Source: Burkholderiales bacterium C2 (GTDB lineage Bacteria > Pseudomonadota > Gammaproteobacteria > Burkholderiales > Burkholderiaceae_C). Taken from it: DNA of 64,000 bases. The stretch lies in NCBI GenBank assembly GCA_005503085.1, contig SCOI01000007.1:124001-188000 (forward strand), written 5' to 3'. Numbering within the stretch: the stretch's first letter is position 1; each line of letters begins with the position of its first letter. The notes below the pieces were generated by a model. It was not told where the DNA came from and did not search any database. It saw only the letters and a list, made by a program, of their open reading frames with translations. The position numbers were made by a program, and so were the translations under genes. Below, piece after piece: positions 34,796-42,510 of the stretch.

Positions 34796-35569
34796 CTACA
34801 TACGGAAATGTTCGCCCAGATAGACCTTGCGCACGTCGGCGTTGTCAACAATCTCGTGCGGCGTGCCCTCGGCCAGCACCGTGCCCTCGCTGATGATGTA
34901 GGCGCGGTCGCAAATGCCCAGGGTCTCGCGCACATTGTGGTCGGTGATCAGCACACCGATGCCGCGGCTCTTCAGAAAGCGGATGATGCGCTGGATCTCC
35001 AGCACCGCGATCGGGTCGACGCCGGCGAAGGGTTCGTCCAGCAGGATGAAGCGCGGCTGGGTGGCCAGCGCGCGGGCGATCTCGACACGGCGACGCTCGC
35101 CGCCCGAGAGCGCCGGCGCCGGGCTGTCGCGCAGCTTCTCGATGCTCAGCTCGTCCAGCAGCTTTTCCAGCGCCTCGTTGATGCGGGCGCTCGACCAGGC
35201 GCGGCCGTTTTCGTCCTGCTGCAACTCCAGCACCGCGCGTATGTTCTCCTCGACCGTCAGCTTGCGGAAGATCGAGGCTTCCTGCGGCAGATAGGACAGG
35301 CCCAGGCGCGAGCGCTGGTGGATGGGCAGGCGCTGCACGGCCCGGCCGTCAATGCGGATCTCGCCGGCATCGGCGCGCACCAGGCCGACGATCATGTAGA
35401 AGCTGGTGGTCTTGCCGGCGCCGTTGGGGCCTAGCAGGCCGACCACCTCGCCGCTGTGCACATCGAGATGGACGTTCTTGACCACCTTGCGCACGCCATA
35501 GCTTTTCTGCAGGCCCTCGGCCTCCAGGCGGCTGAGGGCGGCGCTGGGTTCCGGGGTGGCGGCCGTCAT
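34796..35569 (-). CDS. lptB: LPS export ABC transporter ATP-binding protein LptB
   Basis: 257 residues. Walker [22 protein letters not shown]-loop [20 protein letters not shown], signature [15 protein letters not shown], Walker [17 protein letters not shown] and the switch [10 protein letters not shown], all in the LptB-specific wording. It powers extraction of lipopolysaccharide from the inner membrane with LptFG. The start overlaps the lptA stop by 4 bases (35566-35569). Confidence 0.96.
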   Translation of the reverse strand: MTAATPEPSAALSRLEAEGLQKSYGVRKVVKNVHLDVHSGEVVGLLGPNGAGKTTSFYMIVGLVRADAGEIRIDGRAVQRLPIHQRSRLGLSYLPQEASIFRKLTVEENIRAVLELQQDENGRAWSSARINEALEKLLDELSIEKLRDSPAPALSGGERRRVEIARALATQPRFILLDEPFAGVDPIAVLEIQRIIRFLKSRGIGVLITDHNVRETLGICDRAYIISEGTVLAEGTPHEIVDNADVRKVYLGEHFRM

Positions 35570-36195
35570 GAAGGCTTGCGCGGCTGTTGCAAGCCTGGGC
35601 TGGTCTGCAGCGGCAGGGCCGGCTCGGGAGCGGCCGGCTCGGAGGCCGCCGCCGCGCGCGGCATCAGCACCATGCGGCCGCGGCCGGCCGGGTGGGGCGA
35701 GGCCTGGCCGCCCTCGATGCTGAAGACCTCGGAACGGTTGTCGTAATGGATCACCGCGCCGACCACCTCGTCGGCCACGGTGGCGCCGCGCATGCGCCGC
35801 ACCACCGCATTGCCGACGAAGCGCACGGTGTCGGAGCGGCTGTCGTACTCGACCTGGTCGGCCGAGCCCTCGACTGCCTCGCCCGGCACATCGCGGGCCT
35901 GGCGGAAGGTCACCGGCTTGCCGGCCTCGCCGCTGGCATAGGCCTGCTGGTAGCCGTCGCTGGTCTCGCGCACATCCATGCGGGCCGCGCGCATCACCAT
36001 GCTGCCCTTGCTGAGCACGACATTGCCGCTGAACTCGGTGCGCTGCTTGACGAAGTCGACCCCGCCGCGGTCGTAGTCGATATTGATCGGCTTGTTGCGG
36101 TCGGCCTTCTCGGCCTGCGCGGAGCCCGCCCAGCCGCCGGCGGCCAGCGCCAGGGCAAGCAGCATCGATCGGAGGGGGGCGGGTCTGTTGTTCAT
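35566..36195 (-). CDS. lptA: LPS transport periplasmic protein LptA
   Basis: 209 residues from ATG 36195. Signal peptide 1-28 ([19 protein letters not shown]), then an OstA/LptA beta-jellyroll: [58 protein letters not shown] and NAVVRRM. A Pro/Ala-rich tail follows. LptA forms the periplasmic bridge for LPS. An in-frame ATG at 36219 ([11 protein letters not shown]) is possible but would spoil the signal peptide. lptC and kdsC, which usually precede lptA, are not here; dsbA lies upstream instead. Confidence 0.9.
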   Translation of the reverse strand: MNNRPAPLRSMLLALALAAGGWAGSAQAEKADRNKPINIDYDRGGVDFVKQRTEFSGNVVLSKGSMVMRAARMDVRETSDGYQQAYASGEAGKPVTFRQARDVPGEAVEGSADQVEYDSRSDTVRFVGNAVVRRMRGATVADEVVGAVIHYDNRSEVFSIEGGQASPHPAGRGRMVLMPRAAAASEPAAPEPALPLQTSPGLQQPRKPS

Positions 36196-36248
36196 GGCGG
36201 CACAGTTCTTGCAGACCATTCTAGCCCCGGATTGGGGCCCGGGCGGGG

Positions 36249-36917
36249 TCAGGCCTTGCCGCTGCGCAGACGCTGGATCAGGAAGTCCACCGTGGCCAGC
36301 GCGCGCTGGCCCGATTCGATCTCGCTGACACGCTGGCCGGCCGAGGCCAGCGACGGCGAGGTCCAGAAGCGGCCGCCGACGCCCAGGGCCGGCACGCCGT
36401 CGATGCGATAGGCCTCGCTGAGCTTCTCGGCCTGGGTGCATTTGGTCTGCACGCCGAAGGAGTTGTAGGCCTGGGTGAACTTGTCCGCCTCGATGCCCAG
36501 TGGCGTCAGGAACTCGGTCATGGCCTTGACGCTGTCCAGGGCCTTGCCCTCGCGGTGCATCGCGGCAAAGACGCGGGCGCGCACATCTTTTTCCTTGCCC
36601 AGCGCTTCGAGTGCATAGAACAGGCGCTGGTGCAGCTTCACATTGGCACGGAAAGCCACATGCACATGGCGGAAGCTGACGTCGGCGGGCAGTTGCTTGA
36701 CCCAGTCGGCCACCACCGGCTCGAAGGCATTGCAGTGCGGGCAGCCGTACCAGAAGAATTCCACCACCTCGATCTTGCCCGGCGTGCCCGCCAGCGGCTG
36801 CGCCAGGCGCTGGTAATGCTTGCCCTCTTGCGGGCCGCCCTGGGCCAGACTCAGGCCCGGCACAGCCAGGGCCAGACCGGACAAGCCCAGCTGGGCCGAA
36901 AAATCACGACGCTTCAT
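36249..36917 (-). CDS. dsbA: Thiol:disulfide interchange protein DsbA
   Basis: 222 residues. The thioredoxin-fold active site is C59-P60-H61-C62 in EFFWYGCPHCNAFEP, and the cis-Pro loop is GVPALGVGGRF. It introduces disulfides into periplasmic proteins. The N-terminus MKRRDFSAQLGLSGLALAVP has a twin-arginine-like RRDF motif before the hydrophobic core and a cut after SLAQ, so export by Tat, or an unusual Sec signal, is possible. It sits between lptA and the SPOR gene on the same strand. Confidence 0.92.
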   Translation of the reverse strand: MKRRDFSAQLGLSGLALAVPGLSLAQGGPQEGKHYQRLAQPLAGTPGKIEVVEFFWYGCPHCNAFEPVVADWVKQLPADVSFRHVHVAFRANVKLHQRLFYALEALGKEKDVRARVFAAMHREGKALDSVKAMTEFLTPLGIEADKFTQAYNSFGVQTKCTQAEKLSEAYRIDGVPALGVGGRFWTSPSLASAGQRVSEIESGQRALATVDFLIQRLRSGKA

Positions 36918-36979
36918 CCTGAAATCCTTTGCGAGGCAGCAGTAACAGACAACGCCTGCATCCTAAGCGAGTTGACCGC

Positions 36980-37639
36980 TCAGCGCTGGACGCGCACCAG
37001 ATTCGCCTCGATGCCGGCGGCCTCGACCTTGCGCTGCAGGCCCTCGGCCTCGTCGCGGCCGTCAATCGGCCCGATGCGCACGCGGAACACCACGCGGCCC
37101 GATTGCTCGCGCTCGTAGACCTTGGCGCTGAAGCCCTGCATCGCCAGCTTGGCGCGCTGCTGCTCGGCATCGTCGGAGCGGGTGTAGGCCCCGGCCTGGA
37201 CGAAGTAAAGATAGCTATCGGCTGCGGCGGCACTGGCCGCCTTGGCGGGCACCGTGGCGGGCGTGGCAGCGGGCGCGGTCGCGACGGGCTTGGCGCTGGC
37301 GGCCGGTGCGGCGGTAGGGACCGGGGCTGGGGTGACGGGCGCGGGCGCTGGCGTCGTGACGGCCGGCGCCGGCACGGGGGCGGGGCTCAGCACGCCGCTG
37401 GCCGCCTTGGCGCCGGGACGGGGGCTCAGCGCGGCATTGGGGTCCCAGTTGCGGTTGCGTTCGGCCTCCTGCGCGTCATGGTCTGCTGTGCGTTGCGGCA
37501 CCTTGTTGATGAAGGGAATCGGCACCTTGGTGATGTAGAGCGCGACACCGAGCGCGATGCCCAGGCCCAGCAAGAGCCCGACGATCAATCCCAGTACAAA
37601 TCCACCCCGCTGCTGACGCTGCGCTTGAGCTCGGCTCAT
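36980..37639 (-). CDS. SPOR-domain cell-division-associated protein (FtsN-like)
   Basis: 219 residues. A short cytoplasmic tail ([13 protein letters not shown]), one membrane helix ([20 protein letters not shown]), a long Pro/Ala/Val-rich periplasmic linker (about 75-140) and a C-terminal SPOR domain from about 140 ([55 protein letters not shown]). SPOR domains bind denuded glycan at the division septum. Its start overlaps the argS stop by 4 bases, a link common in Burkholderiales. Confidence 0.9.
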   Translation of the reverse strand: MSRAQAQRQQRGGFVLGLIVGLLLGLGIALGVALYITKVPIPFINKVPQRTADHDAQEAERNRNWDPNAALSPRPGAKAASGVLSPAPVPAPAVTTPAPAPVTPAPVPTAAPAASAKPVATAPAATPATVPAKAASAAAADSYLYFVQAGAYTRSDDAEQQRAKLAMQGFSAKVYEREQSGRVVFRVRIGPIDGRDEAEGLQRKVEAAGIEANLVRVQR

Positions 37640-39342
37640 GAATTCTCCAGAGTTTCACGTGACATCACTTCCGGCGCGCTGACGCCCAGCACGGCCAGCG
37701 CATTGCGCAGCACCTGGCGGGTGGCGGCCAGCAGTGCGGCGCGGGCGCGGGTCAGCTCGGGCGCCTGGTCCAGCACGCGCTCGGCCGCATAGTAGCTGTG
37801 GAAGGCGCCGGCCAGATCGCGCAGATAGAAGGCCACATCATGCGGCGCCAGGCCCTCGGCCGCGCCGCTGAGCATGCGCGGATAGTCGGCCAGCTTGAGC
37901 ATCAGCGCGGCCTCGGTCGGGGCTGTCAGCAGGCTCAGATCGGCGCCGCCGAACTGGCTCTCGTCGCCGCCGGCGGCCACCCAGTTGCGGATGATGGAGC
38001 AGATGCGGGCGTGGGCGTACTGCACATAGAACACCGGGTTCTCGTCGTTCTGCTTCAGCGCCAGATCGATGTCGAAGGTGAACTCGGTGTCGGCCTTGCG
38101 GCTGGTCAGGAAGAAGCGCACCGCGTCGCGGCTGGTCCAGTCGATCAGGTCGCGCATGGTCACATAGGAGCCCGCGCGCTTGGAGAGCTTGACCTCCTCG
38201 CCGCCGCGCATCACCAGCACCATCTTGTGCAGCACATAGTCGGGGAAGCCCTGCGGAATGCCGACATCGGCCGCCTGCAGGCCGCCGCGCACCCGGGCGA
38301 TCGTGCCGTGGTGGTCGGTGCCCTGCACATTGATGCACTTGGTGTAGCCGCGCTGGAATTTGTTGATGTGGTAGGCCACATCGGGCAGGAAGTAGGTGTA
38401 CGTGCCGTCGGACTTGCGCATCACGCGGTCCTTGTCGTCACCGTAGTCGGTGCTGCGCAGCCACAGCGCGCCGCCTTCTTCGAAGGTCTTGCCGGAGGCC
38501 AGCAGCTTGGCCACGGTGGCTTCGACCGCGCCGGTTTGATAGAGACTGGATTCGAGGAAGTAGTTGTCGAACTTCAGGCCGAAGGCCTGCAGGTCCAGGT
38601 CCTGCTCGTGGCGCAGATAGGCGACGGCGAACTGGCGGATGCTGTCCAGGTCTTCGATGTCGCCGGAGGCGGTGAATTCGCGGTCATCGGCCTTGACGGT
38701 CTTCCTGGCCAGGAAGTCGTCGGCGATGTCCTGGATGTATTCGCCGTTGTAGGCCGACTCGGGCCAGCCGGCATTGCCGGGTTTCAGGCCCTTGAGGCGG
38801 CACTGGGTGGAGTGGGCCAGGGTCGCGATCTGCACGCCGGCGTCGTTGTAATAGAACTCGCGGGTGACATCCCAGCCCTGGGTCGCGAACAGGCTGCAGA
38901 TCGAATCGCCCAGCGCGGCCTGGCGCGCATGGCCCAGGTGCAGCGGGCCGGTCGGGTTGGCCGAGACGAACTCGACCATCACATGCTGGCCATTGGCCGG
39001 CTGCGCGCCGAAGCCGGCGCCGGCCCCCAGCACCTCGGCGACGACGGCCTGCTTGGCGGCGGCCTTCAGCCGGATATTGATGAAGCCGGGCCCGGCAATC
39101 TCGAGCGCGTCCACCCATTGCTGGAAGGCCGCTCGGCGCTGCAGCGCCTCGATCAGGGCTTGCGCCAGCTCACGCGGATTCTTCTTCAGCGGTCGCGCCA
39201 GCTGCATCGCGGCGGTGCAAGCCAGGTCGCCATGGCTGGCCTGCTTGGGGGACTCGAAAGCGGCGGCCAGTTCGGCGCCGGGGCTCAGTTCTTGGATGGC
39301 CTCGCCGAGGGCGGCGAGCAAATCCTGCTTGGCTTGAATCAT
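37636..39342 (-). CDS. argS: Arginine--tRNA ligase
   Basis: 568 residues from ATG 39342 ([16 protein letters not shown]). It charges tRNA-Arg. The arginyl N-terminal domain includes [20 protein letters not shown] and [13 protein letters not shown]; the HIGH motif is HLGH in [20 protein letters not shown] near 137; the KMSKS-like loop is [16 protein letters not shown]; and the C-terminal DALR domain has [16 protein letters not shown]. An in-frame upstream start at 39411 would add non-conserved residues and run into the divergent kinase gene. Followed by a SPOR gene, overlapping by 4 bases. Confidence 0.97.
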   Translation of the reverse strand: MIQAKQDLLAALGEAIQELSPGAELAAAFESPKQASHGDLACTAAMQLARPLKKNPRELAQALIEALQRRAAFQQWVDALEIAGPGFINIRLKAAAKQAVVAEVLGAGAGFGAQPANGQHVMVEFVSANPTGPLHLGHARQAALGDSICSLFATQGWDVTREFYYNDAGVQIATLAHSTQCRLKGLKPGNAGWPESAYNGEYIQDIADDFLARKTVKADDREFTASGDIEDLDSIRQFAVAYLRHEQDLDLQAFGLKFDNYFLESSLYQTGAVEATVAKLLASGKTFEEGGALWLRSTDYGDDKDRVMRKSDGTYTYFLPDVAYHINKFQRGYTKCINVQGTDHHGTIARVRGGLQAADVGIPQGFPDYVLHKMVLVMRGGEEVKLSKRAGSYVTMRDLIDWTSRDAVRFFLTSRKADTEFTFDIDLALKQNDENPVFYVQYAHARICSIIRNWVAAGGDESQFGGADLSLLTAPTEAALMLKLADYPRMLSGAAEGLAPHDVAFYLRDLAGAFHSYYAAERVLDQAPELTRARAALLAATRQVLRNALAVLGVSAPEVMSRETLENS

Positions 39343-39367
39343 GGGCGCAATTCTACGGGGCGCGCAT

Positions 39368-40747
39368 ATGATGCCCGCCATGGTCACGGACTCCGGCCCC
39401 GCCTCTTCCATTCCCGCCGCCCATGCCGACTTGCCGACCTATATCGGCAAGTACCGTGTGCTGCGCCGCCTCGGCGAGGGGGCCACCAGCGATGTCTTCC
39501 TGGGCCTGGACGAGTTCAAAGCCAAGGAGGTCGCGATCAAGAGGGTGCGCGCTTGGGCGCTGACCAGCCGCGGCGGCCCCGACACGCAGGCCAACCGCTT
39601 CTATGCGGCCGAGGCCGCGCTGGCCGGCCGGCTGCAGCACCCCAATGTCGTGCAGATCCTGGATGCGGTGCCCGAGCAGGACGCGCCCTATCTGGTGATG
39701 GAATATGTGCCGGGCCTGACCCTGAAGAGCTTTTGCCGCAGCGACCGGCTGCTGCCGCTGGACCAGATCGTCGAGCTCGGTTTCAAGTGCGCGATGGCGC
39801 TGGACTATGTGTTCCGCCAGGGCGTGATCCACCGCGATGTCAAGCCGGCCAATCTGCTGGCGGTGCTGGACGCGCAGGGCCAGGTCACCGATGTCAAGGT
39901 CAGCGATTTCGGCAGCGCGCTGAACCTGCGCTCCGACGCAACCCAGGTCCACCGGGTCGGCTCGCTGGCCTATATGCCGCCCGAGCAGATTGAGGGCGGC
40001 GATGTCGATTGCCGCGCCGACATCTACGCGCTCGGTGCCGTGCTCTACCACCTGGTGGCGGGGCGGGCGCCCTTCGATGCGCCCAGCCAGATGGCCTTGA
40101 TGCACCAGATCTACCACCAGGCGCCGCCTTCGCTGGTGGGGCTGCGCGGCGGCGTCACCGCCGAGCTGGATGCGGTGATCCTGCGCGCGCTGGCCAAGCA
40201 GCCGGCCGATCGCTACCCGGACTGGGACAGCTTCGGCCGTGCGCTCTCGGAGCTGGTGGCGCGCCAGCTGGTGCCGCTGGCGCGGCTCTACGAGGTCAAG
40301 GACTCCGAGCGTTTCAATCTTTTACGCGAGCTGGAGTTCTTTGCCGACTTCGGCGATGTCGAGCTGTGGGAGGTGGTGCACCGGGCGCGCTGGCGGCGCT
40401 ATCCGCTCGAGCATGCGCTCTACAAGCGCGGCCAGGAGGGCAATACCTTCCACATCATTGCGCAGGGCGAGGTCGAGGTGTTCCGTGACGGCGCCAAGGT
40501 GGCCACCTTGGGCTCCGGCACCTCGGTCGGCGAGATGGCTTATCTGGCGCCCAACCCCGATCTGCGCCGCCACAGCACCGACATCAAGGTCAGCGAGATC
40601 TGCACGACGATCTCGTTCACGCCCGAGTCGCTGGGCCTCTTGAGCCCCGAATGCCAGCATCGCTTCGACCGCGCCTTCATCCAGGTGCTGGTGCGCCGTC
40701 TGCATGCGGCTCATGAGGCCATTGCGCATCCGCGCCGCATTCTGTGA
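39368..40747 (+). CDS. Serine/threonine protein kinase fused to a cyclic-nucleotide-binding domain
   Basis: 459 residues from ATG 39368; ATG 39371 and 39380 are in frame and equally possible. Kinase domain at about 28-290: Gly-rich loop [14 protein letters not shown], lysine VAIKRV, catalytic [10 protein letters not shown] (about 153), DFG in VSDFGSALN (about 179), activation-loop end YMPPEQ, and [14 protein letters not shown]. The C-terminal 110 residues form a cNMP-binding fold: [36 protein letters not shown] and [11 protein letters not shown]. No membrane helix is seen, so it is cytoplasmic. The fusion suggests a kinase controlled by cAMP, cGMP or c-di-GMP-like ligands. It diverges from argS with 25 bases between starts. 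Confidence 0.9.
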   Translation: MMPAMVTDSGPASSIPAAHADLPTYIGKYRVLRRLGEGATSDVFLGLDEFKAKEVAIKRVRAWALTSRGGPDTQANRFYAAEAALAGRLQHPNVVQILDAVPEQDAPYLVMEYVPGLTLKSFCRSDRLLPLDQIVELGFKCAMALDYVFRQGVIHRDVKPANLLAVLDAQGQVTDVKVSDFGSALNLRSDATQVHRVGSLAYMPPEQIEGGDVDCRADIYALGAVLYHLVAGRAPFDAPSQMALMHQIYHQAPPSLVGLRGGVTAELDAVILRALAKQPADRYPDWDSFGRALSELVARQLVPLARLYEVKDSERFNLLRELEFFADFGDVELWEVVHRARWRRYPLEHALYKRGQEGNTFHIIAQGEVEVFRDGAKVATLGSGTSVGEMAYLAPNPDLRRHSTDIKVSEICTTISFTPESLGLLSPECQHRFDRAFIQVLVRRLHAAHEAIAHPRRIL

Positions 40748-40849
40748 CGGCCCGGTAAACCGGTGTTGAGTCGCTGGCGTTGCTGTGTTGGAATCCGCCA
40801 GGGTCCCCGCCGGATCCGCAACCCATACCCCACAGGGAAGGAACAGCTC

Positions 40850-41149
40850 ATGAAGCCCATCACCATCATGCTCGGCCTGGCGCTCGCCGCCTTCGGTGCC
40901 CACGCCGAAGAGAAGGCGGTCACGCCGCAGCAGCAGAAGATGAAGACCTGCAATGCCGATGCCAAGGGCAAGACCGGCGACGAGCGCAAGGCCTTCATGA
41001 AGGAATGCCTGTCGGCCAAGCCGGCCGCTGCGGCTGCCAACGGCACGCCTCAGCAGGAAAAGATGAAGGCCTGCAATGCCGACGCCAAGGGCAAGAGCGG
41101 CGATGAGCGCAAGGCCTTCATGAAGGAATGCCTGAGCGCCAAGAGCTGA
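40850..41149 (+). CDS. PsiF-family secreted protein, two repeats
   Basis: 99 residues with AAGGA before the ATG. Signal peptide 1-19 (MLGLALAAFGAHA). The mature part consists of two nearly identical PsiF units of about 33 residues: TPQQQKMKTCNADAKGKTGD and again TPQQEKMKACNADAKGKSGD, each ended by ERKAFMKECLSAK. Each unit has two cysteines, likely a disulfide. E. coli psiF is phosphate-starvation inducible but of unknown function. The stop lies inside a palindrome shared with the converging LysR gene. Confidence 0.9.
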   Translation: MKPITIMLGLALAAFGAHAEEKAVTPQQQKMKTCNADAKGKTGDERKAFMKECLSAKPAAAAANGTPQQEKMKACNADAKGKSGDERKAFMKECLSAKS

Positions 41150-41153
41150 GCGC

Positions 41154-42077
41154 TCAGCGCTCCCGACCGGCGGCCCGGGCCCAGTAGCCTGGGTCGCCGT
41201 AATTGAGCTTCAGAAAGTCTATCCACAGCCGCACGCGCAGCGGCAGATGCTTGCGCTGCGGCACCACCGCGAAGATGCCATTGGGCGGCGCGGCGAAGTC
41301 TTCCAGCACCGCCTGCAGCCGCCCGGCCTTGATGTCGGCCTCGACCTCCCAGATGCTGCGCCAGGCCAGGCCCAGGCCGGCCAGGCACCAGTCGTGCAGC
41401 ACCTGGCCATCGCTGCAATCGAGCCGGCCGCTGGGCCGCCAGTGCAGCAACTCGCCGTCCACCATGAAGGCCCAGCCGCGCGTCTGGCTGGCGTCCGAGC
41501 TCAGGCCCAGGCATTGCTGGCGCGCCAGCTCGGACGGGTGCTGCGGCACGCCGGCGCGCTTCAGATAGCCGGGCGTGGCCACGCACAGGCGCCGGTTGTC
41601 GGCCAGGCGCATGCTGACCAGGCTGGAGTCGACCAGATCGCCGACCCGCACCGCGCAGTCGAAACCCTCGCCGGCGATGTCCACCACCCGGTCGCTGAGG
41701 TTCAGCGAGATGCTCAGCTCCTGATGGCTGGCCAGGAACTCGGGCACCAGCGGCGCCACATGGCGGCGCCCGAAGCCAGCCGGCGCGGTGATGCGCAGAT
41801 GGCCGCTGGCCTTGAGCCCGCCAGCGCTGACGCTGGCCTCGGCATCGGCGAACTCGACCAGCAGGCGCTGGCAGTCCTCCAGAAAGGCGCTGCCCTCATG
41901 CGTCAAGGTGATGCGCCGCGTCGTGCGCACAAGGAGCTTGACCCCCAGCCGCTCTTCAAGCGCATCGATGCGCCGCCCCATCACCGCCGGCGCCACGCCC
42001 TCGGTCTGGGCCGCGGCCGTCAGGCTGCCCTTGGTGGCCACCAGGGCGAAGGATTCGATCTGCTTGAGGCGGTCCAT
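41154..42077 (-). CDS. LysR-family transcriptional regulator
   Basis: 307 residues. The helix-turn-helix at 1-60 reads LKQIESFALVATKGSLTAAA and PAVMGRRIDALEERLGVKLL, followed by RTTRRITLTHEGSAFLEDCQ. The C-terminal substrate-binding domain begins with SGHLRITAPAGFGRRHVAPL and includes VRVGDLVDSSLVSMRLADNR. The wording is of the CrgA/AaeR-like LysR branch, often controlling aromatic or stress genes. The gene is divergent from the TonB receptor at 42511 and the 433-base region between them has palindromes near its own start, so it may control itself and that receptor. Confidence 0.9.
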   Translation of the reverse strand: MDRLKQIESFALVATKGSLTAAAQTEGVAPAVMGRRIDALEERLGVKLLVRTTRRITLTHEGSAFLEDCQRLLVEFADAEASVSAGGLKASGHLRITAPAGFGRRHVAPLVPEFLASHQELSISLNLSDRVVDIAGEGFDCAVRVGDLVDSSLVSMRLADNRRLCVATPGYLKRAGVPQHPSELARQQCLGLSSDASQTRGWAFMVDGELLHWRPSGRLDCSDGQVLHDWCLAGLGLAWRSIWEVEADIKAGRLQAVLEDFAAPPNGIFAVVPQRKHLPLRVRLWIDFLKLNYGDPGYWARAAGRER

Positions 42078-42510
42078 GGCGGCAGGGTAAGTATTTTCAA
42101 TGCCTTAATCAACAAATTTTCCCAACAATTAAGAACTTTTTTAATCGCAATTGCGATGGCGAAGCATGGAAATTCCAGCGCGCTTGAACAGTGCGATTCG
42201 TCATGGGGCTGCTGAGGGTGTGGGTTGACGGACTGGCGATCTTGTGCGCCTGTCGCGCATCGACAACAAATGGACGCAATCGGCCTGCCTCGAAAGCTAG
42301 GGGTTTTCTCCTGAATTTGCCCCTTATTCCCAGGGAAGAACGCTGCATCGAGACTCTATTGGGGCGAACCCGGGTCCTTGGGTGTGAGCAGAACGTGAAG
42401 ACTCCAGCTCTCGCGAACGCAGAACGCACAAGCGTTTCAGTCCTACCCCCAAACCGGGCCGACCTTCCTAGAAGGACGGCGCCACAGGCAAGCTTTCATA
42501 AGGAGCGCCC
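42078..42510. other. 433-base regulatory region between the LysR gene and a TonB receptor gene
   Basis: No convincing gene. The part next to the LysR start is AT-rich for this genome (25 G/C in 60 bases at 42121-42180) and holds two palindromes annotated separately. A TTGACG hexamer at 42225-42230 may be a -35 box for the receptor, but no matching -10 box is clear. AAGGAG precedes the receptor ATG. The length suggests a long leader or several protein sites. Confidence 0.55.
42128..42157. promoter_or_regulatory. Operator-like palindromes upstream of the LysR gene and TonB receptor
   Basis: ATTAA (42128-42132) and TTAAT (42141-42145) form an inverted repeat with 8 bases between, and directly behind lies a perfect 14-base palindrome ATCGCAATTGCGAT (42144-42157). 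LysR proteins often bind such dyads near their own promoters. The core GCAATTGC recurs upstream of glcB at 45543-45550. Confidence 0.5.

Noticed and set aside
41148-41162. GAGCGCTCAGCGCTC palindrome covering both stop codons of psiF-like and LysR genes
   Set aside because: A one-base loop and no T-run; too short to call a terminator and explained in part by the coding sequence.
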